This document shows positions 35,437-49,910 of a DNA stretch of 64,000 nucleotides, piece after piece. Position 1 is the stretch's first letter, and each line of letters begins with the position of its first letter. Location: positions 95,060,412-95,124,411 of the forward strand of contig CM043963.1 in the NCBI GenBank assembly GCA_014529385.2. The letters run 5' to 3'. The position numbers were made by a program, and so were the translations under genes. Origin of the DNA: Adiantum capillus-veneris (lineage: Eukaryota; Streptophyta; Polypodiopsida; Polypodiales; Pteridaceae). A model generated the notes under the pieces. The model ran no database searches and was not told the DNA's origin. It was given only the letters and a program-made list of their open reading frames with translations.

Positions 35437-36878
35437 ACATTAGTAACAAACAACAAACATTTTTTTCCTATTATTACACCCCGTGCGGGATAACCATAGC
35501 ATTGGAAGTTTCCACCTTCCAAGCGGCTCGCGACCGAGTGACACCCCGTAGGCGAAATAGCAAAGCCTATCTTACATATAAAATTTAGGTCTCACATTAT
35601 CTAATTGAGTAAAACTAGTCAAAGAGTATGTAGCATAGTGACTAGCAACGTACTAAGGAACCACTTCTATTGATAACTGGATGTCTTAGTTTGAGTTTCA
35701 AACTATGTGCTCTATCAGCCTGCACTCTGGCTACTCGTCCAATTCAAACCCATCTAAATTACTCAAAACACATGGTTATAAAGTTGTGTTAGGTTCTTCG
35801 TGTAAATTTGTATCTATACAGACTCTTTATAGCTTTCATCCTTCAACAAATGAACTATTATCACAAAACAAGCGATTGATACAAAGCAATGTTATTTCTT
35901 GCATGTATCTTTATAGCTATTGACCAGGGATTTCATTAACGTAATCACGATTGGGTGATTACCTAAATAACTCTAGTATTTACACAAAAAAATCACGTGG
36001 TCACGTTAATTGTTAACGTGACTTTGATGATGACCTGCAAAAACCTATAGAGCTGGTTAGCCCTCCGGGATTTTAGAATTTCCCTGTGGGAACCGCCGGG
36101 CTTTTTCATATTCCCGACGGGCCCGCCGGGTATATGCAGTAGCCCGGCGGGCCCACCGGAAAAATGAAAAAGCCCGGCGGGCATAATTATATACAATAAA
36201 CACTGTGCTAACCCCGGCTTTTTAGCTAGGAAAATCCTTGGGGAGTGTATTCGAGTGCCGGGTATTGTCATCTCCTTGTGATTTGACCTAAGGTTACAGA
36301 GTCACAGGTCCTTTTTTGGGCCGGACGTGATTCTTAATTTGGTAACCACTTCTTCAAAATTTTAATTCGTTTACCGACATAAAGGTATGAAACCAAAACA
36401 ACTGAAAACTTAGGGAATCATGCTCATTGCAAAGAAGCCATTGGTCCAAATGAGGACTGTAATTGGTTCTGGAAGATGAGCATATGTAAATGTCTAGTCG
36501 ATAGTCAAGGGTCAGATGTCAAGCTAGAAATAAAGCCTCCAAGCGACACCCCGCGACACCCCGTGCGCGAATTTTGAAGGTGTCGACCGCTTACCCAGTG
36601 ACACGCCGTAAGCGAATTTATTGAGTGCCAACTCTCTCCTCACCCTCACAGCTCGCATAGCAAGTGACACAATTTGTTGCAATTCTTTCTTGCTTGCTTA
36701 GATTTACAACTTGCATACTTGTTTGTAAACCATTATTAGTTTTTTGCATTATTAAGGAAGGGTAGTTTATTGATATATTTTAGTCATTGAAGAAATATAT
36801 TTCTTAATGTCATGTCTACTTATTAATTTCTTGATGGACTTCTCTTTTCTCTTTCTCAGACATTTGTGGATTGTCCTA
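35437..36878. other. Shared upstream region of genes B and C
   Basis: No coding sequence. It holds a short recurrent motif (ACACCCCGT followed by GCGAA variants; near 35477, 35550, 36545, 36555 and 36602), a cluster of CCCGGCGGGC-type palindromes (36055-36185) and a possible tRNA-like promoter pair (box A-like near 35627, box B-like near 35690). It may contain the divergent promoters. Confidence 0.5.
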
Positions 36879-38297
36879 ATGGATACAGAGGATATGCAAG
36901 AGACCGCTGATGAGAGGCTGATGTCTTTTCTTTACAAAGTTAATGAACTTGCAAGATTTCAAAGTGTCAAAGAGATTTTTAATGATGCCTTTGAGCTTCA
37001 ACTACTTGTGGATGGCTTCTCCACACAAATTAGTGAATTGATAGAGATATATACAGCATTGACCAAAGATCACAGGCTTGATAATCTTGTTCATTTTCTT
37101 GATATATGCAAAGCAGGTAGCTTGGCAAGGACAGGTATTGCAAAGAAGTGTTCAAGCCTTCATCCAAACTGGATAAAGATCATAAAGCCTTGCAAATTTC
37201 ATGGTAATATGCATTGCCAGTTGGTAGAGTATGACCTTGGACTTATCATTTTCTTCAGTGTACTCCCAACACCAGAGGGCAAACAGATTCCAAAGCAGAT
37301 TTCTCAGGCTGAGGAGGACCAGGAGGAAGAGGAGGAAGAGGAGAGGGAAATGGAGTTCCATGAAGAGGAAGAGAAACTACAAAGCATTGAGATGTTGGAC
37401 ATTGCAAAATTTAAAGCAGAAAACATCACTAAAGTGGAGAATGTTGACATTGAGGATGAAGATGTTGATCCTTTGCATTGCACAACAACATTTTCCACAT
37501 ACAAAGTTAACAAAAAGGAATATGTTTTGTTGAATGACATTCAGCATCTTTTTGATCTAAGGGAAGTTTTGGCTGAGTGGGGATGTAATGACATAGGATT
37601 CATTGATTACTCTTCTTGCCCCTTAGCAGTCTTGGACACAGAGGCAGAAAATTTTATTGACAGCTCAAGTGTTGGAAAGCTTGTGCAGGACATTGTTCTG
37701 AGATATGAGCAACAGGGTGTACGCTTTGAAGAGGAGTTCAATGAGATCCAAAAAAGGCTTAAAATAGAGCATATGGGAGAGGAAAAGACCAGAGATTATG
37801 AAGTAAGGGCAACTAGATCCATTGATATATGGGAACCTGCCTTTTTTGAGGAGGATGAGTCTCCTAAGGTATGTTTATGACCATTTTGCTTTGTCTAATT
37901 AATGTGCCAAACAATTAACCAAGACATATTTTTGCAGATTGAAATACTGGACACAGACAAATTCCTTGGCAGGGGGAAGGGTTCCAGACCATTAAATTTA
38001 GGAAGGAACCAGAGCTTGGGACACTTTATTGGGAAGCTCAACAAAGAGACTGTCATTATATTCCATAACAATTTTACAAGAGAACCATTGCTGCCAATGC
38101 TTGCAATTAAAGCACTTGCAAAGGTTTTTGGTTCATATCAGCTTCCTCCAGGGTTAGAGAAGTTAATATTGGTGGAAAAGGAGGAAGCCATCAGAATTTT
38201 TGGATTCTTCCCTGGACTTATTGGTTCTAGAGCTGGTTATTTTGCCACAATGGCATCCTATGTGCTTGCCCACATCCTATGGGACCTCATTTCTTGA
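36879..38297 (+). CDS. Gene C of the TIR element, unknown
   Basis: Not recognised. The model is exon 1 36879-37868 (330 codons), a 69-bp GT..AG intron with TTTTTGCAG end, and exon 2 37938-38297 (119 codons plus stop), in phase, giving about 449 residues without an internal stop. That makes it the best preserved gene of the element. The start may lie elsewhere because a good acceptor (TTCTCTTTCTCAG) ends at 36858. It has an N-terminal helical region (VNELARFQSVKEIFNDAF), a Glu-rich stretch (about 37310-37380), then DIQHLFDLREVLAEWGCNDI, and a C-terminal segment GRGKGSRPLNLGRNQSLG to FFPGLIGSRAGYFATMASYV. No catalytic motif or membrane segment stands out. It overlaps the end of gene D by about 20 bp, tail to tail. 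Confidence 0.6.
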
Positions 38298-39190
38298 TGT
38301 ACCTTCAAGACCATGATCTTTGATGGCATTGTGGAGAGCTTTCCACTGGTTATACTTCACATTGGATGAACCCTTCTTGGCATTTACCTTTCCTAGTTTG
38401 CCATGAAACCCTAGGAAAGCTCTGGCCTTCACACCACCAACAAAGACCTTTTTAGGCACATTGTTTCCATTTGAAGATCTCTTCAGGTCTGTTTCAATCT
38501 TAACCTTATTGAGTTCACATTTCTAAACAGCTTGCTATAACCATATCTGCTAATGCTTACCTTATCCATAGTATATTGCACATCCTCCTTGTCCAAGCAA
38601 GAGCTCTACAAAAATCCCTCAATGCACTGCTCATTTGCCTTGTTAAACTTCTTCTCTGTGAAAATCTTTTTGGCAACCTTGGGAGGTAAAACATCACAAT
38701 AATGTTTAGCTGCCATTTCCATGTTTGAGGCAGAGTTTGGTTGTAGCAAAGTCCTAAATCAAAAGGTACAAAATTAACTGATTATTGATCTTGTCCAAAT
38801 GACACCAACAAAATAAACAAACAATGATCAACTAAATTAAATCATTTAATAAAGAATAGCTGCAATAGGGTCTTAATAACAACCTAACAAAAAGATTAAC
38901 AACCTAACAAAGAAAAGTAACCTACGCATATTAACAAAGAAAAGTAACCTAAGCATATTAACAAAGAATAGTAACAACTTAACAATATAAAATAAGCATA
39001 TATACCTTGCTGCTCTGATTCTCCTGTTGCAACCTCCTCCACCACGTCTCAAGGCTTCAATGTTCTTTGACTTCTTTTCTCTTTGTATTCTTTCTTCTAG
39101 CTTGTTTGAGCTGAGTTTGTAGCTTTTCGTTGCTCTCTTTACATTCCTCAAGCTGTTGTTTAAGAGTATTTATCATTTGTTTGGCCAAAT
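38277..39190 (-). pseudogene. Gene D of the TIR element, unknown
   Basis: Not recognised. Exons on the minus strand are about 39190-39006, 38753-38561 and 38522-38277, with GT..AG borders and compatible phases. The first has a coiled-coil-like stretch (MINTLKQQLEECKESNEKLQ), then after an apparent frameshift a basic segment (CNRRIRAAR). The second reads MEMAAKHYCDVLPPKVAKKI with one TAG. The third is Lys-rich (PKKVFVGGVKARAFLGFHGK). Further coding-like sequence may lie upstream (39230-39480). The basic, helical character suggests nucleic-acid binding, but no domain was identified. Confidence 0.45.
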
Positions 39191-39788
39191 GATCTTCTCA
39201 CTTAAGAATATCTCTCTCTACCGCAAGACTCTGTGTATAACCCAGCAACCTCTTTGACCATCACCCACAAATTTTATCAAAGATGAACAATTTGATAATG
39301 GGGGAGTGCTCTTTGTCATTGGGTCCACTGGATACAATCTTCCATCAGTCCAGAGATCAATGTGTTTTTTTTAATCTTGCCGCATTGCTTCAAATATGGA
39401 CGAGGACACCTCTGCACATTTGTTTCTCTTGCGCACTGGACAATATTCTTCATTTAGCTCAATGTGTAGATGGTATAAGCTTCTCTTCTCCATGGAAGTC
39501 TATTAACAGTATTTGTTAGAGATAGTACTATAGAGAAAAGCTCTGCAGATACGAGGAAGAAGACGACACAGAAAAGGTTTGTTTCAGCAAGTGAAATTTT
39601 GAATTTTGGGCCAGAACTGACGTTTTCGTTAGTTTTGGAGGGAGTATTTTTTAGAATACTAAAGATCCTAGAAAGATTTGACAATGACATGTTTCCGCGG
39701 AGGTAAAAAGGACGCAAACTCACCTTTTTACAAACATTTCACTATTTTTTAAATAAAGTATATATTCTCTCTCTACATATTCTTACAG

Positions 39789-39820
39789 GGCACAAAAGTG
39801 ACCTCAAAATTCCCCTAATG
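39789..39820 (-). repeat. Right terminal inverted repeat
   Basis: Reverse complement of 31961-31992 with one mismatch in the core and a displaced TGTAGAGAGAGA block at about 39770. Confidence 0.75.
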
Positions 39821-43447
<3,627 letters not shown>

Positions 43448-43900
43448 GACTTCTTCAAGTCTAGCTTCAAGTATTTTAGAAAGTAGTGATCAAATAAGTG
43501 CAGTCTTTATCACTAATATGACAGAAGGCTTGGAGACACAAGAGGAGGAGATGCAAAGTCAAGACTTGGGGCTTAAATCCATACATGAAGTTGATAAGTC
43601 TCTTGCTCCACAAGAGGCATGCTTACAAATAGTGTTGTATGTTGTAAGAGATGAAGTAGAAGTAGACACAGATTTGGGGATGAGCACAAGCTCTATATGC
43701 ATCGAGGATAGGATATTCTTCAATCTACTCATATTTTCAGTTGTTTTAATTGTCCACAAATTCCTTTATGCTGGTTGATTCCCTATGCAAGGGTGAGAGG
43801 TTTAAGGATGATGTTAGTGGATTGAAAGATGATTTTGCAAAGAGGGCTAATATGCAAGAAAAAAGAGATTTCATTGTTCTACTTCGGTCCTTGTTTGGTT
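43448..43900 (+). pseudogene. ParB/methyltransferase-like gene, 5' exons
   Basis: This is a tentative 5' part of the gene continued at 49911. One frame is open from about 43448 to 43778 and encodes an acidic, disordered-looking segment (TNMTEGLETQEEEMQSQDLG). A second exon-like piece at about 43795-43895 reads FKDDVSGLKDDFAKRANMQE up to a GT near 43895. Element P begins at 43924 and, once removed, rejoins sequence that ends in a T-rich acceptor just before 49911, so P lies in an intron. No domain is recognised in this part, and the link to the downstream exons is inferred from position and phase only. Confidence 0.35.
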
Positions 43901-43923
43901 GCTAAGTGCTCTTTCTTATTGTC

Positions 43924-44394
43924 TGTAGACGGCTGGATAGTCACTATGTGGGAACGTCTTCTTAGAAGATGGGCAGCGAATGACTTAGTAATTACTATAG
44001 TAGTTACTACAGTAAACCCGAAGTGTATAAATAGGGCCTATTACATTGTCATCGGGTTGGAAATTGTTATCACCTGGGCTAGCGCTTTAGCTATAATTGT
44101 ACTTGAGAATCATTGGCAGTATTGTCGGCTATACTTTCTCTCTGTAATCATATTCGCTGTAATCTTGATCTATAATCCCAATCATGGTATATATTTCAAT
44201 TATACTTACTTCTCATCCAGTCTTCTGAATCTGAACCTTATTTCTAGTACATCAGTCTGATTCTTATTTCAGTATCCACATTTCAGTCTAGTCTCTGATT
44301 CCTGTCCAGTATGCTGTCTGAAATCTTCCCACACTAGTAGCTGAAATCTTTCAACACTGGAATTAGCTGTCTCAAGAGATTAGCTCCAATTCCA
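43924..44394 (+). repeat. 5' LTR of P
   Basis: 471 bp, TG..CA ends, TATA box TATAAATAG at 44026-44034. Confidence 0.93.
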
Positions 44395-44397
44395 TTT

Positions 44398-44413
44398 TGG
44401 CGATCGGTGGCTC
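44398..44413 (+). other. Primer binding site of P
   Basis: TGGCGATCGGTGGCTC three bases after the LTR. The tRNA was not identified. The element R LTR at 55705 is followed by a site with the same first eight bases. Confidence 0.5.
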
Positions 44414-44426
44414 AAGCTGAAGCTCA

Positions 44427-45982
44427 TTGACTAAAAGACTCTTCTCCCAGTTGAAGTTTTCAACAATGGCACCAAAATCCAATTGTGGCCGGAAATCTAC
44501 CATTCCTGTGGACCCCATTCCTGAGGAGTCAGGAAGAGAGTCTGACCCCAAGCAAGAGAAAATGACTGACACTGAGGCTCAGGAGGAGCATAGTCAGGCT
44601 GATGAGGCACAGGACTCAGAGCATTCCAGTCACTCGACGCCGACGGGAAGAACGGGAAGCACGAAAGGCAAAGACTTCCAAGAGTTCTCAGTCTCGCCAG
44701 AGAGATGAGCATACCAAGGGAATTAAGGGAAGTCACCGTACTTCTAGCAGACAAAGCAGAGAAGACACTGATACTGAGACAGAGATAGAGATTGATTGGG
44801 ATGCTGACACTGACAATTGCAAGAAGGCTCCCAAGCGTCATTCTGAAGCCAAGAAGAGAAGTGGCGGGATCAGTAGTAATCGAAATGATTACACAGCTTC
44901 TCTGAAGATTTCCTTTCCAATATTCAAAGGGGGGAAAAGGGATGATCCAGATGTTCACATACAAGCTTTCGAGTAGTATGCTGAACTAAAAAACATTGAT
45001 GAAGATGATTGGGGGAAATATTTTCCACAAACCTTGAAGGAGGCAACGAGGAAATGGTATTACCATTACCCTGCATGCCAGCTGAGATCATATAACAAAT
45101 TTCTTAAGGCCTTCAGATTGGAATATTCCGACCATAGAGGGGACGAAGATATTCTCTGTGAATTAGATAAGATCAAACAGAGGAATTTGTGAGTCCGCAG
45201 CTATGTGGAAAAGATAAAAGAGCTAACCAGGCAGTTGCAAGAACCGCCGTCTGAGAAGAGATTGAGGGCATGGTTCCTGAATGGGTTCAGAAGCAAGAAG
45301 CTTAGGGAACAAGAAGTACCAACCCCTACAAAAAAATTCAATGATCTGTTCCAAAGGGCATTAAAGCTGGAACAGCAGACTAAGAAGGAGAAGAGCCACA
45401 AGAAACGAAGGACCGGTAGTAGCTCTGCTACTGAAACTTCTGATTCCAGTGAAATGTCCAGTAGCTCCGAGAGCAGCTCCAATGAACGAGCAAAGGAGAA
45501 ATCAAAGAAGGGATCATGGACCAAGAAAATTGAAGAGATGGCTAGGCAAATTGTAGAAATTAGCCACACAAGATAGCCAGTCCGAAAGATGGAGACTTGG
45601 TGTTCAAGATGAAAATCCAAGGACCATATCTCCACTGAATGCCTTTGATCACCTATGGAATAATTGTGGCATCAGAATTCACCATTTTAAGAAAGAAAAG
45701 GATCTGTCAGTGGTTGCCTACACTCAACCAGTGAAGGTAGAACCAGTCAAAGTAGCTCAAGAGGAAAGACCAGGTACCAGTGGTACTGGTCAAGGACGTG
45801 GCAAATACCAACCAGGAATGGGCAAAGGAAGAGGAAGAGGCAATTTCCAGAACAGGAGCATGAATTGCTATACTTGTGGGAAGTATGGTCATTTCGCAGC
45901 CCAATGTCTAGATGCACCTGTAACGACTACTACTGAGGCTAAGATGCACCAGTCAGGGTGGTTACTAGGAGCAAGGGAGTAG
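44427..45982 (+). pseudogene. Gag of P with zinc knuckle
   Basis: Structural protein. It starts with a charged, Ser-rich N-terminus in two overlapping frames (44427-44976). The gag core is KISFPIFKGGKRDDPDVHIQ and AFE, then a TAG at 44974-44976 where a Gln codon would fit, then WGKYFPQTLKEATRKWYYHY and YNKFLKAFRLEYSDHRGDED. A TGA follows at 45190, then VEKIKELTRQLQEP and a Ser/Lys-rich tail to 45576. The knuckle CYTCGKYGHFAAQC (CX2CX4HX4C, near 45870) sits in a Gly/Arg-rich frame at 45710-45982. Decayed by stops and shifts. Confidence 0.8.
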
Positions 45983-46240
45983 TCATTGAAGAAATCCCAG
46001 ACACTTCAGAATTACCAGTCAATCCTAACAGCAGCAAGTGGGCTCAACAAAGGGAAGTTTGGAAGGCCAAAGGTAAAGAAAAGGTGGTAGATGAGTGGCA
46101 AGAGCAGCGTGAACTAGCAGCTAAAATCAGTGAGGATTTAGCTAAGAAGCTTCTAGAGCAGCCATAAAGTTCCAAAGCTAGAGTCATTCAAAGGATACCA
46201 GCCCAATCGACTGATAAAGATCAGTCAGTCAATACCGGCC

Positions 46241-47062
46241 ATGACAGAGACCATGCTGGATGTGGTACATGGACTAGCTGATGAAATGGGAGTGGATGGA
46301 AAGAGTGGAAGCACTGCAAAAGAAGAATGGCATTGTGAAGATACTAGTTCTTCAAGATCTGACAATCAGTCTGACCAAGAGAGAGAAGAAATTCATGTGA
46401 AAATTTGTGATAGAATCCAAAAGCTGACTGTAGAGCTGGAGGATATAAGGAAGACCTTGCCTGAGGTGGCCAAGTTTATCAGACAGCGTAGGAAGATTGA
46501 GGCAGAGGCCATAACAGTGGACCTGACGGCTATCCGAGATGATGAAGTTCCACTTATTCAGGTAGACTACAAGGTCAGGAAGCAGTGGGAACCTCTCTCA
46601 AGCGTTATCCTGGATGGAGGGACAGAGGTCACCATAATGGGAGCCCATCTTCAGCAAAGAATGGGTATCACTAATATGAAACCAGCACCATTCAAAGTAA
46701 GAATGGCAAATTATAGGGTCGTACAGGCGACGGGTATGATTGAAAACATGCAGATAAGAGTTGGGAGGGAGAAATTCAAAACCAGTTTCCTAGTCCTAGA
46801 TGTGCAGGGAGCATATGGAAAGCTACTAGGGCGCCCATGGTTAGGAACAACACATGCTGTTCATGACTATGCAAACCAAACTTTGACCATAGAAGGGGCC
46901 AGTGGTGGAAGAATCCAAATCCAGGCCATAGCATTTGCATTCCGGATGCCCAATGAGCCCAAACCTTCTGTGGCAAATGCGCAGCAAATAAGTATCGCTC
47001 TAAAGGAATATGAAACGGCTAGACGGAAGCACAAGACAAGTGCTCAAGGAGTTCCAGTATAG
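46241..47062 (+). CDS. Retropepsin of P
   Basis: An aspartic protease domain inside a 273-codon frame. The N-terminal half is charged and helical (KICDRIQKLTVELEDIRKTL). The protease unit starts near 46530: VPLIQVDYK, then the active site SSVILDGGTEVTIMG (Asp-Gly-Gly), NMKPAPFKVRMANYRVVQAT, and the closing YGKLLGRPWL with the family Leu-Gly-Arg-Pro. In the full element it would process the Gag-Pro precursor. The upstream frame 45958-46167 (Lys/Glu-rich) belongs to the linker between Gag and protease. Confidence 0.8.
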   Translation: MTETMLDVVHGLADEMGVDGKSGSTAKEEWHCEDTSSSRSDNQSDQEREEIHVKICDRIQKLTVELEDIRKTLPEVAKFIRQRRKIEAEAITVDLTAIRDDEVPLIQVDYKVRKQWEPLSSVILDGGTEVTIMGAHLQQRMGITNMKPAPFKVRMANYRVVQATGMIENMQIRVGREKFKTSFLVLDVQGAYGKLLGRPWLGTTHAVHDYANQTLTIEGASGGRIQIQAIAFAFRMPNEPKPSVANAQQISIALKEYETARRKHKTSAQGVPV

Positions 47063-47145
47063 CAAGACTGGAAGCCTTCACTGCTTACAGGTTTGTAGTC
47101 GGAGCAGTAAGCCTTAAGAACAACCTAACGTATGTATCCGAAAAA

Positions 47146-47535
47146 TTGTTTACTATGCTGTTGGCCAAGATACTCGATCCACAGGTTCATATCAACCTTT
47201 GTCAAATTCTCTTGCATTATGTAATCCAGCAGACTGCCAAGATAAAATCTCAAACTGTTTTTAAGGCCTGGTATGTTTGGCAATTCCTGTATTGCGCTAC
47301 TACTGCTGCAGATGTTAATGAGCAGGTAAAGAAGGCTTGGAGTGAGAAGCCAATTCCTGAACCAAAGAACATTGAACTGTCCTCAGACGATGAGAAAACA
47401 GAGAGTCAAACCATTTCAACCAACCTGAAAAGAAAAGAAACTGCAGAAGAAGCTGGCAGTTCAAAGAAGCCAAAAATTACAATGACAAAAAGCAGTGAAT
47501 TTTTGAAGCAGATAGAAAGCCAGGCCAAGAATTAG
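47146..47535 (+). CDS. Unknown frame of P, after the protease
   Basis: Not recognised. The 129-codon frame begins with a hydrophobic helical segment (LFTMLLAKILDPQVHINLCQ, ILLHYVIQQTAKIKSQTVFK) and continues with an acidic, Lys-rich disordered tail (ELSSDDEKTESQT, KRKETAEEAGSSKKPK). It sits where reverse transcriptase would normally follow the protease, but no RT motif is seen. A frame change near 47530 links it to further Ser/Lys-rich sequence up to 47810. Confidence 0.45.
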   Translation: MFTMLLAKILDPQVHINLCQILLHYVIQQTAKIKSQTVFKAWYVWQFLYCATTAADVNEQVKKAWSEKPIPEPKNIELSSDDEKTESQTISTNLKRKETAEEAGSSKKPKITMTKSSEFLKQIESQAKN

Positions 47536-47816
47536 CCAATGAGAAAGCTGTAATGAGTCAGACTGAGAAGCGATCTTCTCAGAAGACTGTGCCTGACCAG
47601 TAAGTTGTAAAAAATTCAGTTGTTACTGGGTCTAGGAAAGATCATGGCATGCCAGCCACTGTTGAGAATATAGCAGAGGCTAGCAGGAAGGACAGGACAA
47701 AGAGAACCATTCGGGTAACCAGCAGACTGAAGAGTAGCAGCCCTGTCACATTGGGAATCAGCCAGCTGATCAGTCCCATCTTAGCAGAGATGCTAAAGGG
47801 AAAATGAAACTACAGG

Positions 47817-49055
47817 ATGAGGGACCAGTTGGATGATCATCAGCATTCACTGCAGCTCATTACCCTGAATGGGCGACCGAGACATCAACAGACCTCCATC
47901 ACCAAACAGTATCTGGAGGATGATGATCTCTTGACCGACTTGGAAAGATTTCAAAGGCTATATGTGGGAGCCACGGAAATGGTAGAACATTGGAAATCAG
48001 CAGCTTTCCGTGATAAAGAAGCTTGCCGACTACCTGCACATCCTAGTACAGTCCAGCTGTTGGAACGAGTTCCTGAATGGATACTCAATGCTAATGAGAG
48101 AGTGGCAAACCCGCACTGGCAAAGACAGTCTACTGCAGATTGTCGCTCCCTAGCTCTGGAACTGAAACTTCTGCTGGGTAACAAACCAACTTACCGCTGT
48201 ATGAAGGATGTTAGGGTACAACTCAAGGAAGTTTTGGTGCAAATGCAAACTGCCAGAGGTGTTTTGGATCAGAGAGTCAAAGCCATTCTTGAGGACCAGA
48301 CAGCCACTAGCAGAGGACCTCGGACGTGAATGTCAGTTGGAGCACAGGCAACTACTCTCCTAACACTGTTCCAGCTAGTCAGAATCACCAGAAAGATGAT
48401 GCAGAAGGAGAACCAGGCTGTTCTCAATTTCTTAGAATTTGTGTCTGATTCTCCTGTTCTCTTGTATGTTGTTCCAGCAAGAGAAACCGAGCTGCCAAGA
48501 TTCTTTCCAGTGCTGTATCCTCAACATCAAGAACCAGTTGATCGTCTCACATAATTCAAAATTACTAATGAGCTTCAGGATTGGTATGAGCGATCAACTG
48601 TGGAATGGAAGACTTGGCAGACGTTGTTCAATGATGCTCTCCAAATCAATGACATTTAGGCACTAAAAGAGGAGATGCAAAGGATTCAGCTGTGTATGGG
48701 CCAGTGGAAGATTCAAGTCAGAGGACTGACCAAGATTACTAATCAGTTGCTACAACTTACGATCGAATCTTCCAAATTGCCTGAAAAAGACATTGCAGCA
48801 AAGCCGGGTCTAGCACCACAGTACATGGAGATGGCTGAGATTCTTTTCAAAGCTCGAGTCAAAACTAATCAGCCTCTTCCAGAAGGATGGATCCATACTG
48901 CTTCGCATTGTCATAAGTTGGCCAACACCAGACTGAGTAAGGGCAGGCGTACTCTCTATGATCCTGACACCAAAACCTATCATTCTCTCACGCCTTATGA
49001 AGTAGAGATGACCACTGACCGGCGGGATCATCTTGAGCAGGAGGCCATTTACTGA
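47817..49055 (+). pseudogene. Unknown long frame of P
   Basis: Not recognised. A single frame of 413 codons is interrupted by TGA (48327-48329), TAA (48552-48554) and TAG (48657-48659). The sequence is rich in helices and Trp, with blocks WKSAAFRDKEACRLPAHPST, LLERVPEWILNANERVANPH and LELKLLLGNKPTYRCMKDVR. It then has VRLTELQDWYER-like Trp patches and PEGWIHTASHCHKLANTRLS near the end. It replaces the usual RT/RNase H/integrase part of pol. It may be an extra protein typical of this element family or an acquired host sequence. Confidence 0.5.
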
Positions 49056-49354
49056 CTGATTCAGAAGGAGAATGCTAGTACTGGGACTTCTCAGACACTG
49101 TCCCGGTCAAAAGGCAACGGAAAACGGACGGTCCAATGGAAGGATACTGGGTAGTTCCATCTCAGATACTGGGCACTGCCTCTCGCAATCCTTGGTCCTT
49201 CTTGAACTCCTACTCGTAATCTTTGAATGGCCATTCTATCAGTGGGTGGTCAAGCTGGCATCCCAACATCAGAACCAGACGATGGATTTTTCAGTCTCAC
49301 ATCATAATTAGACAAGGAAATTTTTCAGAAATTTTGGAATCTTGCCAAAATTCA

Positions 49355-49370
49355 AGAAAGAAGGGAAGGA
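49355..49370 (+). other. Polypurine tract of P
   Basis: AAGAAAGAAGGGAAGGA-type purine run directly before TGTAGAC. Confidence 0.8.
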
Positions 49371-49857
49371 TGTAGACAGCTGGATAGTCACTATGTGGGA
49401 ACGTCTTCTTACAAGATCTTCTTAGAAGATGGGCAATGAATCACTTAGTAGACGGCTGGATAGTCACTATGTGGTAACGTCTTCTTAGAAGATGGGCAGC
49501 GAATCACTTAGTCATTACTACAGTAAACCCGAAGTGTATAAATAGGACCCATTACATTGTCATCGGGTTGGCAATTGTTATCACCTAGGTTAGCGCTTTA
49601 GCTATAATTGTACTTGAGAATCATTGGCAGTATTGTTGCCTGTACTTTCTCTCTGTAATCATATTCGCTGTAATCTTGATCTGTAATCCCAATCATGGTA
49701 CATCAGTCTTATGAATCTGAACCTTATTTCCAGTACATCAGTCTGATTCTTATTTCAGTATCCACATTTCAGTCTAGTCTCTGATTCCTGTCCAGTCTGC
49801 TATCTGAAATCTTCCCACACTGGAATTAGCTGTCTCAAGAGATCAGCTCCAATTCCA
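49371..49857 (+). repeat. 3' LTR of P
   Basis: 487 bp. Its first about 78 bp are tandemly duplicated (second copy from 49449), unlike the 5' LTR, while a segment further in is shorter. TATA box at 49537-49545. Confidence 0.92.
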
Positions 49858-49910
49858 TTGTCATAAATAGTTGCTTAGTGTTCTTTTTCATATGTGCTTA
49901 TGTATTTTGT

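Larger units (their letters stand above)
31961..39820. mobile_element. TIR element with H3-like/protease gene
   Basis: The inverted repeat CATTAGGGGAATTTTGAGGT and following bases, matching about 31 of 32, bounds a 7.86-kb segment (31961-31992 and 39789-39820). A second shared block, TGTAGAGAGAGA, lies a little further in on both sides. Inside are four spliced gene models: A (+) facing B (-), and C (+) facing D (-), with B and C divergent from a shared 1.4-kb upstream region. No transposase of a known family was recognised. The bases outside give no clear duplication beyond a possible TA. The left flank is element X. Several in-frame stops show this copy is decayed. Confidence 0.6.
43924..49857 (+). 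mobile_element. LTR retrotransposon P (gag/protease, no RT)
   Basis: LTRs at 43924-44394 and 49371-49857 start TGTAGAC and end ATTCCA. The 5-bp repeat TTGTC is perfect on both sides (43919-43923, 49858-49862). A primer-site-like TGGCGATCGG begins at 44398 and a polypurine tract AGAAAGAAGGGAAGGA precedes the 3' LTR. The 5.9-kb element codes a Gag with zinc knuckle, a retropepsin and then a long region of unknown function in place of reverse transcriptase and integrase. Stops and frameshifts are present. Confidence 0.92.

Noticed and set aside
44497-44964. 155-codon minus-strand frame
   Set aside because: Antisense shadow of the P gag N-terminus. Similar shadows at 45201-45635 and 13348-13656 were also left out.
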